In this document: positions 35,611-48,469 of the stretch, piece by piece
Position numbering within the stretch: the first letter of the stretch is position 1
Layout of the letters: each line of letters opens with the position of its first letter
DNA from: Beroe ovata
Taxonomy: Eukaryota > Ctenophora > Nuda > Beroida > Beroidae
DNA length: 64,000 bases
Direction of reading: 5' to 3'
Assembly (NCBI GenBank): GCA_946803715.1
Contig: CAMPET010000148.1
Span: 47,099 to 111,098, forward strand
Notes under the pieces: model-generated
What the model was told of the DNA's origin: nothing
The model's database searches: none
What the model saw: the letters and a program-made list of their open reading frames with translations, nothing else
Made by a program: the position numbers and the translations under genes

Positions 35611-37996
35611 TTATCGAATACTGACAATTCCACTCTCGACCAGTTTGGCGAACTTTTCCTTGACTGCCGGGTTCTTGAGATGTCTGAAGAGAGGAAATTA
35701 GTGAATTAAGGAAGTGATGTTAATTCATGTACTGCTCATATATATTTCAGAATGAGGTATTCATGAGAAACTGGAAATGAAGTTATAACAGAGAGTTAAG
35801 AAATACTTACTCCTGGGCTGCGCTGGGGTCAGATTGCATCTGTTCAAGTATAACTTGCATGGAGGGATCCTTCAGTATCTGCTGTATCTCAGGATCGCTC
35901 ATTGCTTGTTTTGCTCTGTCAAGTAAATCCCATGTTAACGTCATGTTACCATGACAACGCAGTTGTTACCATGTGTCACCATAACAACCATTACCTTTGC
36001 TCAGGGGGCAATTTGTGCAAACTCTGATAACAGTAAGCAACTCCGTCCCTTGCCTCACGGTTGTTGGAATCGATTGCCAGTGCCCTCTCGTAGCACGCTT
36101 TAGCTTCCTAGAGTCATAAAAACACTGATATAAAACTGTTCATTTTCCAGTCTTTTGTTCATGTTTTTCATGTAGATAAGTTTCATACATTGAAGAGTCG
36201 ACCACTTAGAAATTTTCTGAAGAATTTCGCAAAACAGTGCTCGACTTCGTTGGAAGGAGCAATATTATGGAAGCAATAATGACAAGAACTAGTTTTCCAC
36301 TTAGAAATAAGAACAGTGTAACCGACCACTCACCGCCGGCTTATCTATCCTAAGTAGGGCCGCTTTCCGGAGATGCCCCTTGATGAAATCTGGTGCTAGC
36401 TCGATACATTTATCACAATCCTGCATTCCCAGACCAAACTCCATCAGCTTGGTGTAGCACGCTGCCCGGTTACTGAGAGAGAGGGGGTCAGGTGGGGGCT
36501 GGAGAAGGGTGGGGGAAAAGTGACATCATTTCACTGTCTTCGGTGCAGCTCAGGAACTTTCTAGAGATCAAAATACGCGCGCAATACGCGCGCGCGAAGA
36601 GGTTGTAAAGAACAGCGCAGCGCTTAACATTTTCACAATCTCGCGTGCTCCAGTCAGTCTGTAGAATATGATAAAAACGACAAAAATGTCCCATTTGTCA
36701 CTAACATTGGAATTTTTGATCACAAACTCAGTTTTTGAATTATGCGATGATTCATCAAATTGAGGCTTTATTGATTGGTCAAATTTCCATGATAGAGGGT
36801 GTGTTGTGTCCATGTTTATTAGTCCGACATCTCAATCAACGCTGTTAACACATTCCCGAACATGTCATACCTGTATAGAACATGATCTTCAGGATTACGC
36901 TTGATAGCCTCCGTGTAAAACTCTATTGCCTCTGCATACTTGCCTGAATATAGAAAAAGTATAGAACTTAGTAGGGCCACTGTACACAATTGAGTTTACA
37001 GAGATAGGCAAATCGAACGATCACAGTTTGACCATACCTTCCTTGAATTGGGCATTTCCCTTTGCTTTTTCCTCGAGTGAAATTTCAGGGTTGATATATG
37101 ATAACCGCTCCTTCTCTTTCATCATTTTCTGAACCTAATGATGGGAATTAACAAGTTTGTATTGAGTGGAATTAGGAAAAATGAGACATGTTTGATGTGG
37201 GTGAGAACGAATTGTGAGAATGAACAATGAAGAAATGGGGAGTTAAACATAGAAATACAGAGTTTTATTACCTCCGATCTATCCCTAAGTATGTCTGGAG
37301 CCCTATGTTCGAAGATGGCCTTGTCGTAGTGATACATTGACTTTTCCAGATCTCCTTTCTTCATGTACGCTTTACCAATCCTTGCTTGAGCCCTGGCAAA
37401 ACACACAGTTGTAATTAGCAGTGAGTGAACAAGTTATCAAACAGTGTAATGAAACAGTTTAGTAACCAGTGTGAAACCAGTTTAGTAACCAGTGTGAAAA
37501 AGTGTAATGAACAAGTTATCAAACAGTGTATTAAACCGAGTGAAGAATGACCTAATTCCAATCGTATACTAACTTGGCAATGAGTTTGCTGTCAGACTCA
37601 GATTTTCCAGATTCTATTTCCACTGCTTTTGTACACACAGCTATGACACCGTCATAGTCACCTAGCTCAAACTTCACAGCTGAAATCATGCAATGAATTA
37701 CCTAGTATCGATGAGTCATAATTAATTAGGTGTGCAATATCCGGGGTGCGTAATATCCGGGGTGTTTAATCAATTAGGTGCTCTGTAAAGATAAGAATTA
37801 ATGGTTGCAGCCAGTATTTTAAAATCTGGGGCAATTTTCACCCCTGATGTCACTCACCCCCCTCGTTGTTGTAGAAAGTAATGTCTGTGGGATCAAGTGA
37901 GATGGCTTGCTCATAGTGTTTGATAGCCTCGTCAAACTGCCGAGCTTTGTAAGCCTTGTTTCCCAACTCTTTAGCTTTCAGAGCTGGAGTCGCCAT
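35611..37996 (-). CDS. STIP1: STIP1/Hop co-chaperone, short form lacking TPR1-DP1
   Basis: Nine exons: 37996-37858, 37679-37574, 37392-37272, 37134-37038, 36943-36871, 36472-36334, 36107-35995, 35915-35811 and 35683-35611, for 321 residues with all phases matching. The protein starts directly at TPR2A (MATPALKAKELGNKAYKARQ), continues with TPR2B (LYSNRAACYTKLMEFGLGMQ) and ends with the STI1/DP2 domain (QAMSDPEIQQILKDPSMQV, EHLKNPAVKEKF). The TPR2A carboxylate-clamp positions look kept: Lys and Asn in KELGN, Asn in FYNNE, Lys and Arg in KAQARIG. Hop binds the Hsp90 MEEVD tail through TPR2A; in human Hop TPR1 binds Hsp70, and TPR1 and DP1 are absent here. C. elegans STI-1, about 320 residues, has the same reduced layout. 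No upstream TPR exon was found between this ATG and the TMX1-like gene. Confidence 0.95.
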
Positions 37997-38423
37997 AGTA
38001 ACGGGCGCTAGGTTGCGGTAAGAAACTGTATGAATTCTAGTATATATATAAACTTTATTCTTTATAGTGGAGCACAGAAAAGGTCACGGATTTGAGGTGA
38101 CAGCGACTAACATTGATCATTCTGTGGCTATGATCTAACCAATCAAACTAATTAATTGATGGCGTAGTAAGAGTAAACATCAGACGTACATAAAGTATAA
38201 ATATGAAAAAAGATGAAAATAAAAATCAATCATTAATGATCACTATCGGTTAATCAATACTGAGTCATCAATAGTTATATAACGTACAAAATCACAAATA
38301 CTGTTTATCACTGCAGTCTGTATCCTGTAAGAATAGTTCACAAACTTTCAATGGCATCTAGTCATGTTAATAAGAGATTTAAAATGCGATTTTTTCAGAT
38401 TATTGCTTGATTTCGATGCCTGC

Positions 38424-39122
38424 TCATTGATCTTTCTTGTCCTGTGATTCCTGGGGTTGTTGCTCTTCTCTAATTTGACTAGCAGTCCTTGGCTTAGCTC
38501 TCTGTTTCCCTATTGCATGTACCGGCTTAGGTTTACCCCATAGCTTGTGTACAATCCAAACACTCAATACAAATAGTATGATGGAAAGAACAATGGGAAC
38601 CACAATGAGAATCACAATGGAGAGAACAACTGGAATCCCTATCTCTTCTGTCAAATGGTTGTGGATATCATTGATTTTCAGAGCAAAGGAAATGAGGTAC
38701 CCAAACAGGGTCATTGTTGGTGATCCAGGTTTTCTGTACCAGCTGAGGGGCTCCAGATTCTCATATCCCTTATCAAGGAGGAAATTCTTCCATGATTGGA
38801 CATCCCTACCACCTTGGTATTGAGTAAAAACTCCATCTTTTACATGATAGATAGTAGGGATCCTTGAAACTAAGAGCTGATTACTGAGTTGATATCCAAC
38901 AGTGATATCAATTTCAGCTATATTGAAATCCATTCCCTCAGCCCACTCCCCTAAGTCTCCCCAAGGGATAGATATTGCCCGACAAGCACCACACCATGGG
39001 GCATAAGCTTTGATCAGCCATTCACCAGTATAAACCAGGTGACTATTTTCATCATCCAGTGGCACAACTTCACTTCTTGATAATAAGAGGAGTGTTAACG
39101 TGAATAAGACTTCCACCCACAT
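38424..39122 (-). CDS. TMX1: TMX1-like thioredoxin-related transmembrane protein, CGAC active site
   Basis: A single exon of 232 codons with ATG at 39122 and TGA at 38424. Residues 1-17 form a signal peptide (VLFTLTLLLLS). The thioredoxin domain follows, with EWLIKAYAPWCGACRAIS giving a C44-G-A-C47 active site, the cis-proline in SRIPTIYH, and YQGGRD close to the YQGPR of TMX1. A transmembrane helix is near residues 163-195, then a short basic and polar tail ending QDKKDQ. TMX proteins are ER membrane oxidoreductases that reduce or rearrange disulfides of membrane-bound clients. Human TMX1 has CPAC and classical PDIs CGHC, so CGAC is intermediate. The gene lies 428 bases upstream of the STIP1 start codon on the same strand. 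A spliced 5' UTR exon is possible but not visible. Confidence 0.92.
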   Translation of the reverse strand: MWVEVLFTLTLLLLSRSEVVPLDDENSHLVYTGEWLIKAYAPWCGACRAISIPWGDLGEWAEGMDFNIAEIDITVGYQLSNQLLVSRIPTIYHVKDGVFTQYQGGRDVQSWKNFLLDKGYENLEPLSWYRKPGSPTMTLFGYLISFALKINDIHNHLTEEIGIPVVLSIVILIVVPIVLSIILFVLSVWIVHKLWGKPKPVHAIGKQRAKPRTASQIREEQQPQESQDKKDQ

Positions 39123-39293
39123 ATTACATCTGCTGGATAAGGTGTTACTAGTGTAAGAATCAAATGTGAAAGAGAGAACTACTACTAAGGCTTACACAAA
39201 TAGAAATAGACAATTTATGGCATCACTATGATCAAGTCAATAAATGAGACACAATATCAGATGATATCATGGCCACACAACTCAGGTGTCCTC
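39123..39293. other. spacer between TMX1-like gene and next minus-strand gene
   Basis: AT-rich, no feature seen. Confidence 0.5.
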
Positions 39294-40500
39294 TTACTTC
39301 AGATTCAAATATAATGCTAAGTTAGTGCCCTCTTTTTGCTTAAGAGCACCAGGAGAATGGAAAGCATCAAGACCAAGAAACCTGTTATGAAATATTATCA
39401 AATGTGAAAAAGAAACCGAGTAACAATTTCGAATGAAATCGCGACGATTTGATTTCTTGAAATCAATAATTTTTTCATGTCGCTGTTTAAGCGCGCGCCG
39501 CGCACATGAAAAATTCAAATTTGAAAGTTAACCAAAAACTTTCGTTTTCAAGATAATTGCTGAAAAAAATATTATGCTATCATTATATTGCATACACCAC
39601 ATATACTGTTTCCAAATTTTTTGTGCGCGGCGCGGCGCTCAATATTTGATATTGAAAATAAACTTATTTTTATTTACAATGTTATGTGGACCCTACATAC
39701 ATAGACCCTACATAAGGAAGTTTTTACTTATTTAACACATCAAGTATGGTTGAAGCATGATGAATATGGTATAGAATGGTATAGTATAGAATATGGCTTC
39801 ATCAATTCAATCTAGTTTTAGGTTGATCATAGTACAGGGAAGGTTATAATGTTGCTTGGATTGGACGGTGACCTACTACCTTAGCAAATCTTTGATCATT
39901 TCAAAAGTAATTTACTGTGCCTCTCTATCATGAATCAGAGGTTGATGATTTTGATACCCTTTTGAATATATGGTTCACCTATGTCTTATGAACTTGCATT
40001 ATGTTAACTTGATCTCATTGCAGGATTATGTCTCTTGCTCTCTCTCTCTAATCAGTTACTAATGAAGTGACACCCAAGGTAAATATTACAGCTGTTACCA
40101 TAGTGACAAGGTGTAGACAGTTTCATTAACCTTGCTCTGTTGTTAGTTACATTTGAAGTTACCCCCAATTTTGTGCTACATACTCACCCTATTCTGTCTG
40201 GTAACCATGTTGATGGCTCCTGATTCCAGTGGTAACCATGACAGTGATTACTCTGCCGACAGCCCACCCCACCCCTCATTAGGGTATGATATACAAGATT
40301 GAAACTACTCTGTTCTCCCACAATTACTCTCCCACTCCTTGTTATGAAATGTTCTGTTCTACACTCCATAGGTAAAGCAAGGCATAACAATGATTATATT
40401 TTCTCCCATAACAGTTCCTTAGTGCAATTCTTACGGCCACAGACAAATTTCCCTGCCTGCGTCAGTCTGTGATCATTTGCCCATATATTCCATCCACTTC
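39294..40500 (-). CDS. unidentified gene, 3' exons only
   Basis: The last exon 39381-39294 ends in TAA and reads GLDAFHSPGALKQKEG then TNLALYLNLK. It joins in phase with an exon ending at 40188 that reads NHCHGYHWNQEPSTWLPDRI; the start of that exon, between 40340 and 40390, is uncertain. A further candidate upstream, 40500-40394, reads SGWNIWANDHRLTQ and GKFVCGRKNCTKELLWE, with paired cysteines, but its frame closes without a clear donor unless the GTAAGA inside it is used. No family is recognised. The intron between 40188 and 39381 contains GCGCGC patches at 39490 and 39625. Confidence 0.45.
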
Positions 40501-42847
40501 CTGATATTTTAATATTTGTGACTGTAAATACAGTATGAATATGATATGGATATATCAGGATAAAATATGTGTTCAAGAAGATGATATAACAACTAAAGAC
40601 ATATAGAGAGAGACAGTGTGTACAGGTATGGGTAGTCTGTTTTGTAATTTAAAATGGGAGAGAGGATGGTTATTATACTCAGACCTTGTTTTGCTTGTTC
40701 AATGATTGTAGGTTATAATATCTCTTCTTACTGGAAAAAGTAAACTCTTGTAAATGCCCATATATGGTCATCACCTTGTAGGGAATAATTGGAACCTTGT
40801 ACTGATCTGTGATTAGACTTCTGCATAATGTTCCAGCAGTACAGACTTGTAAAACTTCAATGAGGTAGAAACCACTTGTAACATCCGTGGCAGCTATATT
40901 TTTTCAGCAGGAACATTAATCACGACCTCAGTTCATCTTTTTTGCTGTGTGACTTACTTTTTTTCTTTTTTGATGATTTTGGTTCCCAAATCTTAACAAT
41001 GATTGCACCCTGAGTTGATTCAAGCACAGTCACAATTGCTTAGTCCACGCATATGATTGTAGAGAAATGATTATCAAGCTGCTCAGATTCAGTAACCATA
41101 GAGTTGGAAGATGCACCCATTATTTCCATAGCATTGGAACATGCGTATGATTTATGACTAATTATTGATTCTGGGACCTAATCGATTATTATCATAATGA
41201 CAGCAATTCGACCTAATTCCTCAANACACACACACACACACACCCACTCGCATACAACAACTCATACACATGGGTCAACAATTATGCGTTTCATGGACAC
41301 AACATGAATAATGTGACCATAATTCAGTTCACACACAGTAAACACGAACTAATTAATCGGGTTTGACCCTGATTAGGATTAAAAGAGTTGACATGTGTCA
41401 TTCATTTCGCACAGCCGTTAGCCGTTCATTTGGTTCGGTTTCTCTCTGTAAGCAAGTCAAATGTTGCGTTTCATTTTGTGTTTTTATTGGGCGGAAAATA
41501 AAAGTTAATTAGTTTCCATGGAAACCATGAAAAACGCCTAATTACTCTATGGAGCTCAAGAAGGAGGGCGTGTGTTGGACAAAAATTAATTATTTGTCGA
41601 AAAACTAATACAAACTTTGTATTACGCGTGATATAATACAAGTCTATTTTCTAATTGGCTAGCTGGAGAAATCTCTTGAAGCTGTCAGCATTTTCGATGC
41701 CTGCCGGGCTCAAAATTCGTATTCCGGTATTCTTGGTAAACTAAGGTAGTTTTTGAGCTCTGCCAAAACCAGAAATATAGAAGAATGTTTATTTTAAAGT
41801 TCAGCATTGGAGGGACTTTTTCAAATTCCTGCTGCGACAAAGTCTAGAACTATGACGCGTGACCTATCTTTGCTAAACGTGACGATATCATGGTAGTTGG
41901 TATGAAGCTAATAGAAGTTTTTACGGAATATTGTTTTTTAAACAATTTCATTATCACAATATCATTCACCATATGAGGTTAATTATATGCGTAGGCTTTT
42001 AATAAGGATTAGCATTACTTAACATAATATAAACACTCAATGCTAACACGATTAATGTCATGTCTTGCTTATGTCTTGACGATATTTTGGTGAATATCAA
42101 ACGAATGCTGGGCCTATATAACTATATAAGTGTGAAAATCTAGTGTTTTTTTGAAATAGTCTCCTAAGTTCATTGAACTGCGAAAATCACACCCATCTGT
42201 TTATATTGCCGCTTTTCACAGTTTTAATGTGAAAATGTCACAGTCAATAAGATTTTGTCCTGCTCCTGTCGTGTTTTTGCGTAACCATAGCAACTGAGCC
42301 TCTGTTCTATCAAGTGCCACATATGCAGCAACAAATTCTTCAACATCCGAACACCACCATATATTTTTAGAAACACACGTCAATACATCGACACACATCC
42401 GTCTCAAGCTCTGCACTTGTGGTTGCTGGTTAAGGTTACCACTCCGACTCCACTGTCTAACCCAGCGCGATGACAACTTTGTAACCATGGAAACACTGGG
42501 CTTTGGCAGATTTGACACCATGGCAACCCCGCGCGTTGACAACTTCCCCCTGAATTGGAGTGTTTTTGAGTTTCAACCGGGTCACTATAATCAACAGAGC
42601 ACGGTATTGTTCCAGCCGACTTCCATTGATAAATCAGCCTGTCAACTGCCCCTGTCAACTGTGTAGACATGTTTGTTGACAGTTATGTTGACATGTGTGT
42701 TGACAGTTGTGAGATAGTTTGTATGTCATCCCCCTGTCACCAATTACAGGATACCAAGTTTTCAGAAAACCCTGAGATCTTAATTGGGATAAGCTATCTC
42801 CAAGTTGCTTGGTACTTTTGTCTTTTTCGTTGCTTGGTACTATTCTT

Positions 42848-42861
42848 GTTGCTATGGCAAC
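42848..42861. promoter_or_regulatory. X-box-like palindrome GTTGCTATGGCAAC
   Basis: Exact duplicate of the 14-mer at 12467-12480, in unrelated flanking sequence. A GTTGCTATAGCAAC copy is at 43761-43774. Confidence 0.5.
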
Positions 42862-44342
42862 ATAGACTCGACAGCTATGTTGTCTTGTCTTGACACAACA
42901 TCTCCTATTTGTCGAGGCACTCAATTTACACTTCTCGTTTCATCACTCCTCCTCTCAACGTCACACAATCCTTATGGTCGTCTGTGTCTGCAGACAGGGA
43001 TCTATGTGGTTTAACTGTCTCAGCAATTTGTTACGTTAGTTCTACAACAACTGTTATTAACATCAGTCTTCAGTGTTAGAGCCACATTCTTCATATTTTC
43101 GACACCATGATTCTAGAATGATGTCTCTACGTATCGCTGGGGCTTATCGTGCGTGACACAGAATAAATCATAGTCCTATCATCAGGAATGTCTGTTTAAA
43201 CTGCTGGTCCGCACAAAGGGGGAGGGTAGTTCGTCAATCAGTCATCTTTTCGTGACACTCTAGTATTCTAACTAGTATAGTATTCTAACTTGATAGATAT
43301 AATCCAGTTAAGACATCTAGTTTATTAATTCTAGTCCACATATCATTATCTAGATGGGCTCTACGGAAATGTCCACCTTACGCCGTATATTTCATCACTT
43401 GATTAGTGTTTGCGGGAGTGTCTTGACCAAGAGTTGTATTATAACTTTCTCTAAAAACATCTCTAATGCAGGGATATTGATAAAACCGTTTTAGAGTTAT
43501 ATACTCTCTCAAAGAATGTCTTTATCCCAGTCTTTGACCTCGAAGTTCAGGCCATAATTCGTGCTAATTCGAGTTGTATAGTTGGCGTGTTCGTCGCTCA
43601 CCTGGCAATAGTCCAAACTTCAACCCAAGAACAAGGTATTGTGAAAACACTTTTTCGCGCGCACCAAATCCTTCTACTTGTGTATTGTAACCATTTTGTA
43701 ACACACTAATTTGTCATAATCCATCCTTCACCCCGACTAGCTCGGACTGAGGTCGCTGCGGTTGCTATAGCAACAATCTCAGACAGAGATAATACCATGC
43801 TGTAACGTCTGGCATATATATATTACGTTTTCCAGATTTATACCTACCCTGAGATCGCCGAACAGAAACATATTTTTATCCAGCGAGAGGGGAAGAGTTG
43901 ATCTCTCTCTCTCCGCGGGCAGAAAATGGTAATAACAGCCTCTAAATGTCTTTCTAAACATCTCTGATCATATATAAAAAGATAGATTCTGATCGTAGAT
44001 GATATACTTTATATGTATCTCGATTCATGTTCTGTGTGTGTCACTCATTTTGTGTGTGTGTTTTTCGGTTTTATACTTCCCCCGGAAACACAAAGAATTT
44101 GGTATAATTGGGAGGATCGTTTTTGTGCGAGTTGTTTTTGGTGAATTCATATTATGTCCGTACATGTATTATTGTTGTATGTCGAAAATAAGTAGGAAGA
44201 TAGTTATTGATAAGCATTCTGTGCTACTTGGTGCTCAGAACAGCAGAGAATTCTTGCGGAGTTGAACTTGACTCGTACGAGCGAATTCCAAATACGACAA
44301 AACCTCGTATTATAGTATATTAGAGTGTACCTCGGCAGTCGG

Positions 44343-44345
<3 letters not shown>

Positions 44346-44389
<44 letters not shown>
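44346..44389. repeat. (CA)n microsatellite
   Basis: About 22 uninterrupted CA units. Confidence 0.98.
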
Positions 44390-44390
<1 letters not shown>

Positions 44391-45094
44391 CACACTCTCT
44401 TATACAAGCATCTGGTTTTCCCTATTGTTATTCAGTGATAATTGAGCATCATGCTCTTATCACACGCTAGTAGTCACGCCGGGATCACGCCCTACTTCAC
44501 CCTACTCTTTATCAGTGTTCCCGCTTGTACAGTAATTTTAGTGCTGGTTCTCAGTATTGATTAAGGAGGAGCAATTGGACGAAATTCGCATAATTGTCTC
44601 GCCCCTTTTGTCTGCTGGGATGCCACACCCTAAAACCACCTATAGTGGGTCCTCGGAGAGTTTTTATAGTATATAGCGGTGTGCCTAGTGTGTGAGTGAA
44701 AACATTGCGAGTTTAGGACTAAAACTACTTTACTAAGATCCAAGTCGCAGTTGACCAGGGAGGGCTTTAGGTTTGTAGAGTAACTCACAGTTTAGATTCT
44801 TTTGTCAATCCTTGGATTAGAAAATCGATAATGATGTCCAGTATTTTGCTTTAGAAGTAGGTATAGAAAAAACTTTGTATAATCAATGTTTTGAATGAGT
44901 ATACCGTCAATTATCACCGGATATTCAGTTACACTTACTCAATCCTTCACTATGAACAATGTAATTACGTTAATCAATGTAGTATAGGTACTGCTTCACG
45001 ATAATCACTTTGTTTATCAATTAATTAGTAGTGTACACTTCCTCGCGATAATGACTTTGGAATCCTGCCAACTCTCTATTGTTTGTCACACTGT

Positions 45095-45180
45095 GATGAC
45101 AAGTGTCATCATCAGTGACAAGCGTCATCATCAGTGTCATGAGTGTCATCAATCATCATCAGACATAATTATGACAAGTG
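45095..45180. repeat. GTGTCATCATCAGTGACAA repeat
   Basis: Four imperfect short copies rich in TCATCA, with no coding sense. Confidence 0.7.
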
Positions 45181-48100
45181 ACAGCGCATTTGACAAATCG
45201 TGCATTCTCTGTCAATCTGTTTAATTATAAATGAAGTAGATATCTGTAATGCAGTGCTCAATTAATTGACTTCGCTAATTAATCGTAATTATAATCAACT
45301 CCTGATGTATAATTATCAAGATATCTGATTAGCTTTCTCCAACGTATCGGCTATGATATTGCGTCACACATCTTATACATAGATTTAATCAAATTACTGA
45401 ACCGCGCGTGTGTGTGTGTGTTTGTGTTGATTTGACTTACATTGTTTGACTCTAGTTATATTGTAGTCAGCGTACTGTTGTCAATAGTTGTGTTTTTGTT
45501 AATCATTTTCCCATTATCGAGCGGGATAGTACCCTCTCTCTCTCTCTAGGAACCTGCCCGCCCTTCTTCCCTTTGTCCCTAATTCCTCAAGTTTACCACG
45601 TGTACAGTACACTAAGCTGATGTAGAATAGTGATCAGTGACCAATTAAATGGTCATTGATCATGTACCAATCACAACTTTTCAAAACCATGATCATTGAT
45701 CATTATTAGTCATTCTTGACCATCCTTCTTCTTCAACCCTCTTCCTTCATTGATCATTCTTGACTATTGTGGATCCCCATTCCTCCATGATTTACGATAG
45801 CATTTCCACTCGCGTGACAATCGCCACTTTGATAATCCACACAATCACCATGACAACAGTTGTCATGACACACGGTTCACTTAATTCACTGGTCTATTGT
45901 TAGCACATTATCCGATAACAATGACAATCGACAATGACTATCCGTGACTTGCTCTTTCTGTCACCCTGTCACCCAGTCATCGCGTCTCTGTGTGTCACAA
46001 TGCAGCACAATAACCTCCAATTTGCCTGGAATTTCAGTTCTGAGTGACATAAGAATCGGAGGTTTTTGGTCATACCAAGCATCAATTTTGGGATCGGTTT
46101 TGAACTGTTATAGATGGGTTTCAGCTAAGAATTTGGTTTTGATCTCCAATAGTTTGGGTATCGGAGTTGTTTTTGGCCGTATCAATAGTTTCCAGTACCT
46201 GTTCAGCGTATGTGACGTAAGATTTTCCCTTTCTCCCGTCTACAGCACGTGCCACGTTTTTTGTGTTTGTTTGTTTGTGTTTGTGTTTGTCTGGTACTGC
46301 ACGTGTGTCTGTGTTTGTTTGTGTCTGTGTTTGATTATCTGTGTTTGTGTTGTCTGTGTTTGATTGTGTCTGTGTTTGTTTGCGTCTATGTTTGTGTTTG
46401 TTTGTCTGGTACAATTATTGCACTGATCATTACCTGAATATTTACCTGTACACTCGCTAATACATACCCTATATACTCAATTCCAACCCTTTCTAAGTAC
46501 CTTGCAAATCGGTTGTGTGCGTGTGCTCCGTAATAAGTACGCTATGATCGACCAAATAGATATGGGGTTTAATCACTTAATTACAGTTTAATCACTTAAT
46601 TACGTCATTTCCGGTGGTAATCAGATAAGCGATAGAAAATATGGAATTTATATTGGCAAAAAATCCGAAGCCCAAATTCAAAACAAAGGTTCACTCTGCC
46701 ATACTACACTTTTTATATATCTTTTCATTGAGTCTTGGGGCAATAATCATCAGAATTCAAATAATGATAATTATTTCATACTTTACCCAGCCCTATGCCC
46801 GTACAGTATGATATTGCTTGTATTGAACTGTAGTAGTACCATACGCATAATATACTACTGTATTATTTAACACACATTGTGTGTTTATTTAACACTTTGT
46901 TAACTTATTCATAACGTGAATAGTGTTTGATACTATATTGAATATATGTATTCTATATCAATCTATCTTAAGATGCATGAAATGGAAATATTAATTTGTG
47001 TCTTACGACTCTCCCTACTCTCTCTGACGTCGTTAAAATTCGGGCAGTCGAATAGGAATAACATATGTGATGATTGCTAACAGCGCTAACGTTGTATAAT
47101 TTACGACTCTGAATTATTTGTGACTTTGTTAATCTAACATTGGCAGGATAATTATAGATGGATTGAACCCCAGTCATATATTGTTACAAAATGCAGAAGG
47201 GAGAGGTAGTGATGTACTGAATTTGACAATGTTTTTTGAGAACTCATCTTCATCTAAGTAGGCCAGTTTTCATACTCTTCATACTTCGATCTAATCTCTA
47301 TCTAGATGAGACTTAGGGTCATAAGCTTCTCTGGATATATCAATTGCTAAGTAGGTCAGTTTTCATAGCCCGATTTTCAGTATAAATGCGGTTTTCCGCT
47401 AGTCAAACTCTAGATCAAAAAGACGTACTTAAACTCAGTCTACCAGTTCGGGTAAAGAGTCCACTTCTCCCCTTACCCCACAGCGCACATTTGGGAATAC
47501 TCTCGCCCTTATTCAATATATGCTCCACGGTATAGCTATTTCAGCAGTGTCCAGATATTTCTGGTTTTTGCATCATTAGGATAATACGACTGCTGAATAT
47601 TATGCACTTGAGCGGGTTAAGTTTTCTCTGAAATCATTTTGTATACCTAGCGCGGACCATTAGAACTAGGATAAGATAAGTGATCGAAATAACATATAGT
47701 CAAAATGTTCGGCTTTGTAAACATCCATTCATTCATTTTATCATCAGTGAGACAGATTTAAAACTTATCTTAATTAGTTTAAGATAAGTTGAACTAGTTT
47801 GTAAGTTATAAGTTTTGTTCACTGGCATTGTAATACAATTTCACTGTTCCAGTAGGAAAACTGTTTGTTTTATCAGTTTAAATGGCTAAGTTTTTCGTTT
47901 GTGTTTGTGACAAAGCACAGTCCCACTCTCCTGAGGGGAGTTTTTCCTGGAACCGAATTCACGCTTGTCTTTTGTGACGCCAAAATTTCAATATCTGTGC
48001 TATACAACTGTTGTTTCACAATAGTCGCTTGACTATATAATACTGTTGTAACTATTAATAAATCGTAACTATAATTGTTGTTTCTTTACTTTTGTTTGAC

Positions 48101-48469
48101 GTAGAGAAAAACTTCAGAGTCTGGACTTAGTTAATTTCTCGTTAGAATTTGTACACTAGTAGGTAATAATGTACAAGTAGTGTAGCTGTTGCCATGGTAA
48201 AAGTTGTTAGGGCAACCTGCAAATGTTGCCATGGTAACAGTTTCAAACTCAGCAACACAGTGGTAACGCAGGTTCGAGCAACACATGTATACACAGTGTA
48301 TTTCTCGTGTATCCAGTGTATTATACAGGAAATTCTGTCCAGTATTAATATTATTCCTCTCTTGGAATATTATTATACAAAATATTATATTATTAGTTTA
48401 CCAATTCATTGTTATAAGTCTGCGCTTGCGTTTGCGTCACCTAAAACAACTCTGCCAAAAACTGACCAA

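Noticed and set aside
40394-40500. FRA10AC1-like zinc motif (FVCGRKNC)
   Set aside because: Only the short FVCG..C pattern agrees; the following residues do not fit the family, so no name was given.
42216-42925. Possible minus-strand gene of 88-108 codons
   Set aside because: Two frames compete, no splice logic or domain was found, and the region contains palindrome copies; too weak to annotate.
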